This document shows, in pieces, positions 59,976-64,000 of a DNA stretch of 64,000 bases. Under the pieces are notes generated by a model that was not told the DNA's origin, ran no database searches, and was given only the letters and a program-made list of their open reading frames with translations. Made by a program: the position numbers and the translations under genes. This stretch comes from CAYIHX01 sp964363305. GTDB lineage: Bacteria; Bdellovibrionota; UBA1018. The DNA lies in NCBI GenBank assembly GCA_964363305.1, contig CAYIHX010000019.1, positions 3,690 through 67,689 on the forward strand, written 5' to 3'. How positions within the stretch are numbered: position 1 is the stretch's first letter; every line of letters starts with the position of its first letter.

Positions 59976-60386
59976 TCAGATTGAGATATTTGAGAGGTTC
60001 CCATGGAGAATGGTAGCGGCCAGCCCATCAACTTCGTCTTTGCAAGCCTGCTCGGCTAACTGATGCAGCAGAAAAAGCGGCTTATTCAGGGCATAAGCAA
60101 ATGCAATTTCGATCAAGGTATTCGCCCCGATGTATCCCGCGATGCCGCGCTTGGGATAGTTGGCGATGAGTACGGCGTCGGATTCGCGGATCTTACGCAG
60201 GTGCGCGTCAATGAATTTTTTCTTCAGCACAGGTTTCTCATTTTCTGGAAGCTGAGAGTAGTCATCTTCGCTTTCTTCAGCTTGAGGAAGAAACACGGCA
60301 TAGCCGAACCTTTCCAAGTCCAATTCGAGGTTCTTCATCTCTTCGAAGAACTGCATCGAGCCGCAGATGGAAATGATTTTTCTCAT
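59976..60386 (-). CDS. Nucleoside 2-deoxyribosyltransferase-like protein
   Basis: 136 aa. The N-terminal strand-loop ISICGSMQFFEEM and the later NYPKRGIAGYIGANTLIEIA, then FAYALNKPLFLLH follow the Rossmann-like fold of nucleoside 2-deoxyribosyltransferases and related phage proteins; the Glu in TLIEIAFA is at the usual catalytic place. It may act on nucleotides. It is divergent from the helicase fragment and AT-rich. Confidence 0.7.
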   Translation of the reverse strand: MRKIISICGSMQFFEEMKNLELDLERFGYAVFLPQAEESEDDYSQLPENEKPVLKKKFIDAHLRKIRESDAVLIANYPKRGIAGYIGANTLIEIAFAYALNKPLFLLHQLAEQACKDEVDGLAATILHGNLSNISI

Positions 60387-60416
60387 ACGGGTAACAAGAC
60401 CCTATAAGGACAAAAA

Positions 60417-61316
60417 ATGGAAACCAAGATTTCAGAGTTCACTGGAGCCTGGGTCCAGTGGGCACTATCTACCCCCTTGAAGATGAACCTCCTTTTGGGC
60501 CTTTTAGCGTATTTAGTAATTTGTGGCGCGATGCCCTCGCTTGCCAATCTAGTTGCCATGTCACGCTCGGCGAAGAACATAGTTCTCATGGGCGACCAGC
60601 GACAGCTTGAGCAGCCAATTCAGGGCTCCCACCCCGCCGAGAGCGGTGAATCATGCTTGAACTACCTGATCCAGGACCATGCAACTATTCCAGCAGATCT
60701 TGGTATTTTTCTCGGGACCACATATCGAATGCGTCCGAAAGTGTGCAAATTTATCTCTGATAATTTTTATGAGTCGAGACTCATGGCAGACAAGTCAACC
60801 CTCGATAATGAACTAGTACTTCATGCCTCATGCAAAATAGTAGGGAAACCCGAGGGTATTTTATTTATCCCTGTTGAGCACGAGGACTGTTCTCGATCGA
60901 GCGAGGAAGAGGCGACCACCATAAACTCGGTGATTGCTGAACTTCTCAAGTCGCAAATCAAGGATACGAACGGTACAAGACCGCTCACACTGAAAGACAT
61001 TCTGGTTGTGGCTCCATATAACCTGCAAGTAAATCTCCTGAAGCAGACTCTTCCAAAGGGCGTTGAAATCGGATCAGTGGATAAGTTTCAGGGCAGAGAG
61101 GCCCCGGTTGTGATTGTGTCCATGTGTTCGAGCACGCTTGATGCTTCACCTCGCGGAGTAGACTTCTTATTCAGTCCCAACCGCCTGAACGTAGCGCTCT
61201 CTCGCGTAAGGTGTCTGGCTATTGTCGTTGGCAATCCAGACTTGTCTGCGACTGACGGCACATCAATCGAGAAGATGAGAATGGTGAATTTATTTTGTGG
61301 GGTGGTAAACTGTTGA
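60417..61316 (+). pseudogene. Truncated superfamily I helicase (C-terminal half)
   Basis: 299 aa with motifs III to VI of the DNA2/NAM7-type helicases found in TM0106-family RecB-like nucleases: MGDQRQLEQPIQGSHP (III), TYRMRPKV (IV), SVDKFQGREAPVVIVS (V) and SPNRLNVALSRVRC (VI). Walker A and the nuclease part are missing, and the DEAGQ of motif II is destroyed (VICGAMPSLANLV). AAGGA precedes the ATG, so the rest may still be translated, but ATPase activity is not expected. Confidence 0.75.
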
Positions 61317-61380
61317 TCTAATAACTGGGGTTCACTGGAACCCAACCAAAAATCCAACATGTCGCTGAGTAGAGTTGTCG

Positions 61381-61509
61381 TTAAGAGTTGTATTGTAAAA
61401 GAGTCGCTCCCTCAGAAATCGTCTTCCACACCAAGTCGCGGCGTCCAGCGGCAACGGACAAGACGATAAAGGTCAGGATGACACCCATGGCTTCAGAAAA
61501 TGACGGCAT
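61381..61509 (-). CDS. 42-aa single-pass membrane peptide
   Basis: A short gene with an excellent ribosome site, AAGGAG 6 nt before ATG 61509. The peptide has one membrane helix (AMGVILTFIVLSVAAG) followed by a basic tail (RRDLVWKTISEG). It starts 15 nt after the stop of the XRE regulator (61525-61826) and so is very likely co-transcribed with it. This pairing looks like a regulator plus small membrane effector, or an immunity/toxin peptide; the function is unknown. Confidence 0.65.
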   Translation of the reverse strand: MPSFSEAMGVILTFIVLSVAAGRRDLVWKTISEGATLLQYNS

Positions 61510-61524
61510 AGAAGTCTCCTTGAT

Positions 61525-61826
61525 TTAGCGGTTGGCGAATTGTTGCAGGATTCCATAAATAATCTTGAGGCTGGCTTCATCGAGCTTTCCCAAGAGTACG
61601 GTGCATTCCTGACTTAGATTGATTGGTATTTCTTTGCTCGAAAGGTACTCGCTGAACTCTTCGAGCGAATACCCATACGCCCGTGTTCGATGTGCACGAT
61701 GGCAGAGCCATCAATGCCAATCCGGCGTCCGGCTTCGTTCGTTGATAGCCGTCGCGCTAGGCGCATGAAGCGCAAGATCTGCACCTCGCGCCGGATGGGC
61801 ACTGCTCGTTTCTTCTTCGTTTTCAT
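61525..61826 (-). pseudogene. XRE-family regulator with internal deletion and frameshift
   Basis: From ATG 61826 (GGGAGGT upstream) the frame gives RLSTNEAGRRIGIDGSAIVH and IEHGRM, a normal helix-turn-helix. After that a second frame gives GYSLEEFSEYLSSKEIPINL and ends KIIYGILQQFANR at 61525. The joining residues of the domain are missing, so a deletion that shifts the frame is likely; the first frame alone stops at 61614 after 70 aa. The N-terminal domain may still be made. Confidence 0.75.
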
Positions 61827-62388
61827 ACTCAACCTCCCTTGCGCATCTGAATGCGCGGCATTGTGCTCAGTGGTCTGAGCAATCTGGAGGTTAAGTACGG
61901 AGGGAACGACTACAAGTAGCCACGAAGTAGCGTGCGCCAAGAAGTGTGAAAGGAGCGTGTGAGATGCAAAGATCACCACCTTAAAGCCGAGCAAGCAGAG
62001 GTGAAGTCGCCTCCCGGTTGGGACGAGGGGTAACCCGTCAATTGAGCGGGAGGATGACGAGTGGACAGGCCGAATCGTAGAGGTGAACGGTGTTAACCCC
62101 CGAAAGGTGGGTGTCGCGGATGCTGACCGGATTGCTATTTCCGGGAAGGCAGTACAGCGGAAGACGCAATGCGAGTCTTCTGCTGATCCGCCGGGGGCGC
62201 CGACCGCGGCATGTCCATCAGAGTCCTTTCATAAACTTGGGAGATCCCGGGACTCGCCCGTAGGAAGCGAGCAGCCGCCAGCCGAAAGGGAGCGGTGATG
62301 AGTCGCGGGAAGTCAGACCGCGCCATGGTACCAGTGAACCGAGTAATGACCGGGGAGGGACGGGCGCGGCGGAAAAGAGGAGTGCAAG

Positions 62389-63765
62389 ATGGGAACGAAG
62401 GAACCGAACACAGCGTCGGGTAACCTGGTCGGACACAGACACCGGCCGGGGCTTGATCCTCAGTCCAAGCGAGCACTGATAGCAGCAAGAGCTCGGAATC
62501 AACCGAAAGAGAAGTTCGTCAACCTGATGCACCACCTGACCTTTGAACTGATCAGGGAGTGCTTGGAAAGAATACCGCGCAAGAGCGCGCCAGGGGTGGA
62601 CGGGATGACGGTGGAAACCGCTCTAGAGAACCTAGACTGGTTACTGCCGCCGATTCTTAGAGCCATTCATCAGGGAAAGTACGAAGCGCCGCCGGTGCGG
62701 AGGGTTCATATACCCAAGGCCAGCGGTGGAACTCGTCCGATCGGGGTACCCGAGATCATTGACCGCGCGATCCAAGCGGCGATGGCTCAGATCTTAAGCG
62801 AAATCTATGAGCAGGATTTTCTGAAGTGCTCGTTCGGGTTTCGTCCGAAGATTGGCTGTCATCACGCGCTGGCGACAATCAATGAGCTCATTCACCGATT
62901 CAAGATGAACCATGCTCTCGAGGTCGATATCCGAGATTTCTTTGGGAGCCTGAGCCACGAATGGCTCCGGAAGTTCCTGGGACTTCGCGTAGGCGATAGT
63001 CGCGTTATGAAACTGATCGATGCCTGGCTAGTGGCCGGGGTCATGGAGAAAGGGAAGTGGCAGATCATGGAGAGCGGTACCCCGCAAGGGGGATCTATCT
63101 CTCCGCTTCTGGCGAACCTCTATCTCCACTACGTTCTGGATCTCTGGTTCGAGAGAAAGATCAAAAGTCGATTCCTTGGAAAAGCACATCTGGTGCGCTA
63201 CGCGGACGACTTTGTGGTCCTCTTTACGAACCCAGGCGACGTGGACGGGATGAAGACCCTGCTCGTGGCACGGCTCGCGCAGTTCGGACTTTCTATAGCC
63301 GAGGAGAAGACCCACAAAACGGACCTCACCCCACGGGAAAACCGTGAAGGAGGGGTTCGGCGCAGTATGACCTTTCTTGGGTTCACCATCTTCCGGGCAG
63401 CTACCCGAAACGGAGCTGGCTGGAAGACGGTGTTTCAGACGGAGAGCAAACGATTTTCGCGAGCGAAAGCGGCGATGAAAGAAAAGCTCCATCGGATGAT
63501 GCACTGGGAAGTGGACCGACAGGCGGAGAGAATCAACGCTTTGCTGACAGGCCATTATAGCTATTACGGCATCGCAGGTAACCTGCGGAGGACCGCTGCC
63601 TTCCGGCACTTTACGGTGCTGAACTGGCGGCGCAGTCTCTCCAAGAGAAGCCAGAATGGGGGCCTGAAATGGGAGGAGATGACGAAAGTCTTAGAGAAAG
63701 CCTCTCTTCGTCAGCCTCGGATTCGGATCAGCTATAGTGAACTCAGGTCATACGCACGGCTGTGA
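62389..63765 (+). CDS. Group II intron-encoded reverse transcriptase/maturase
   Basis: 458 aa. RT blocks: KSAPGVDGMTVE (about 65-76), VHIPKASGGTRPIGVP, KCSFGFRPKIGCHHA, GTPQGGSISPLLANL and the catalytic YADD (271-274). The C-terminal maturase X region is present (YSYYGIAGNLRRTAAFRH, LNWRRSLSKRSQN). No HNH endonuclease domain follows, so it resembles classes that reuse DNA ends for priming. GAGGAG lies 7 nt before the ATG. Confidence 0.93.
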   Translation: MGTKEPNTASGNLVGHRHRPGLDPQSKRALIAARARNQPKEKFVNLMHHLTFELIRECLERIPRKSAPGVDGMTVETALENLDWLLPPILRAIHQGKYEAPPVRRVHIPKASGGTRPIGVPEIIDRAIQAAMAQILSEIYEQDFLKCSFGFRPKIGCHHALATINELIHRFKMNHALEVDIRDFFGSLSHEWLRKFLGLRVGDSRVMKLIDAWLVAGVMEKGKWQIMESGTPQGGSISPLLANLYLHYVLDLWFERKIKSRFLGKAHLVRYADDFVVLFTNPGDVDGMKTLLVARLAQFGLSIAEEKTHKTDLTPRENREGGVRRSMTFLGFTIFRAATRNGAGWKTVFQTESKRFSRAKAAMKEKLHRMMHWEVDRQAERINALLTGHYSYYGIAGNLRRTAAFRHFTVLNWRRSLSKRSQNGGLKWEEMTKVLEKASLRQPRIRISYSELRSYARL

Positions 63766-63781
63766 AGAATCTCATTCCGAA

Positions 63782-63853
63782 GAGCCGTATGCGGGAAATC
63801 TGCACGTACGGTTCTGTGGTGGGGTCGGCTCGGGAAACTGAGTCGGCCTACCC
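63782..63853 (+). ncRNA. Group II intron domains V and VI
   Basis: Domain V runs 63782-63814 with stem GAGCCGT/ACGGTTC and the AGC-triad part replaced by GCC as in many bacterial introns. Domain VI is GGGTCGGCTC/GAGTCGGCCTACCC with the branch-point A at 63850. Confidence 0.85.
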
Positions 63854-63856
63854 GAT

Positions 63857-64000
63857 CAAAAGTAGCCAACTCGCGTAACGCCGAGCAATTTCGGGTAACG
63901 TGAGCCTTGCGTGCTTGACCGCAACTCATTGAAAACTCTTGTTATTGGTTTTCAGTACTTGCGTTTGTTTTTGATTCTTACTGCTTCGGAAAATGGTTGG
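63857..64000 (+). other. 3' flank of the intron, no gene seen
   Basis: The 144 bp to the window end have no open frame of note. They begin CAAAAGTAGCC, sharing AGTAGCC with the 5' exon (CAAGTAGCC), and become AT-rich towards the end. Confidence 0.5.

Larger units (their letters stand above)
61932..63856 (+). mobile_element. Group II intron, about 1.9 kb
   Basis: The 5' end is GTGCG at 61932, matching the group II GUGYG consensus. EBS1 GCTATTTC (62134-62141) pairs with IBS1 GAAGTAGC (61924-61931), ending exactly at that boundary with one G-U pair. The reverse transcriptase lies in domain IV. Domain V is GAGCCGTATGCGGGAAATCT and on (63782-63814), and domain VI (63819-63853) has the bulged A at 63850, six bases before an AT end. 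The element has no sign of decay and may be mobile. It lies in the gap upstream of the XRE gene, in opposite orientation to it. Confidence 0.9.

Noticed and set aside
56004..61316. A defence island (DUF1016 nuclease, helicase fragment, deoxyribosyltransferase-like gene)
   Set aside because: The genes are on different strands, far apart, and the helicase is broken; there is no methylase or known effector, so no system is claimed.

Overview
The window looks like a chromosome segment of a Gram-negative bacterium of the Bdellovibrionota/Oligoflexia type. This rests on two TIGR02147-family regulators (44625-45455, 52317-53123), a family typical of Bdellovibrio relatives. It also rests on the many lipoproteins and secreted hydrolases, the single-copy HD-GYP and sigma-54 signalling genes, and MlaD/OMP-type outer-membrane genes. 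Base composition is GC-rich by eye in the left two thirds and visibly more AT-rich in several islands on the right. The lineage is an inference; no rRNA is present.

Left part, 1-12.6 kb: an HNH nuclease; a RAYT (REP-associated tyrosine transposase) gene between two near-identical 67-bp palindromes; srkA-mepA-glpD reading right; a leftward operon of an unknown 465-aa protein, an HD-GYP protein and an MlaD-like MCE protein; and, divergent from it, a membrane histidine kinase with its NtrC-type response regulator. A second type of palindrome overwrites the C-terminus of that regulator.

Middle part, 12.6-50.2 kb: two VWA lipoproteins, a string of secreted hypothetical proteins and an M28 peptidase, then housekeeping genes. 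These are queA, a HiPIP ferredoxin-like electron carrier, tcdA, a subtilisin with a structured leader, the accA-yicC-gmk-spoT operon, an orphan FliL-like gene, an FHA/sigma-54 activator, engB-ldcA, a CoA-transferase with an acyltransferase, tRNA-Leu(CAA), a broken hipBA module, a MerR regulator, serA, a cyclophilin, a phosphoesterase, a DUF3347 protein and a RapA-like SNF2 ATPase.

Right part, 50.2-64 kb: an accessory, decaying region. It holds small secreted genes, one of them duplicated about 5 kb apart. Its remnants include a DUF1016 nuclease fragment beside an intact copy, two brnT-like tails, two MFS transporter fragments, a helicase without its front half, and a frameshifted XRE regulator followed by a 42-aa membrane peptide with a very good ribosome-binding site. 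A trypsin-like protease and a possible protein-glutaminase are intact. The window ends in a complete group II intron (61932 to about 63856) whose 5' boundary is supported by an EBS1-IBS1 match.

No CRISPR array, rRNA, prophage or complete defence island was seen. The best candidates for follow-up are the RAYT with its palindromes, the XRE plus 42-aa peptide locus cut by the intron, the duplicated small secreted protein, and the HK/EBP plus HD-GYP/MCE divergent cluster.
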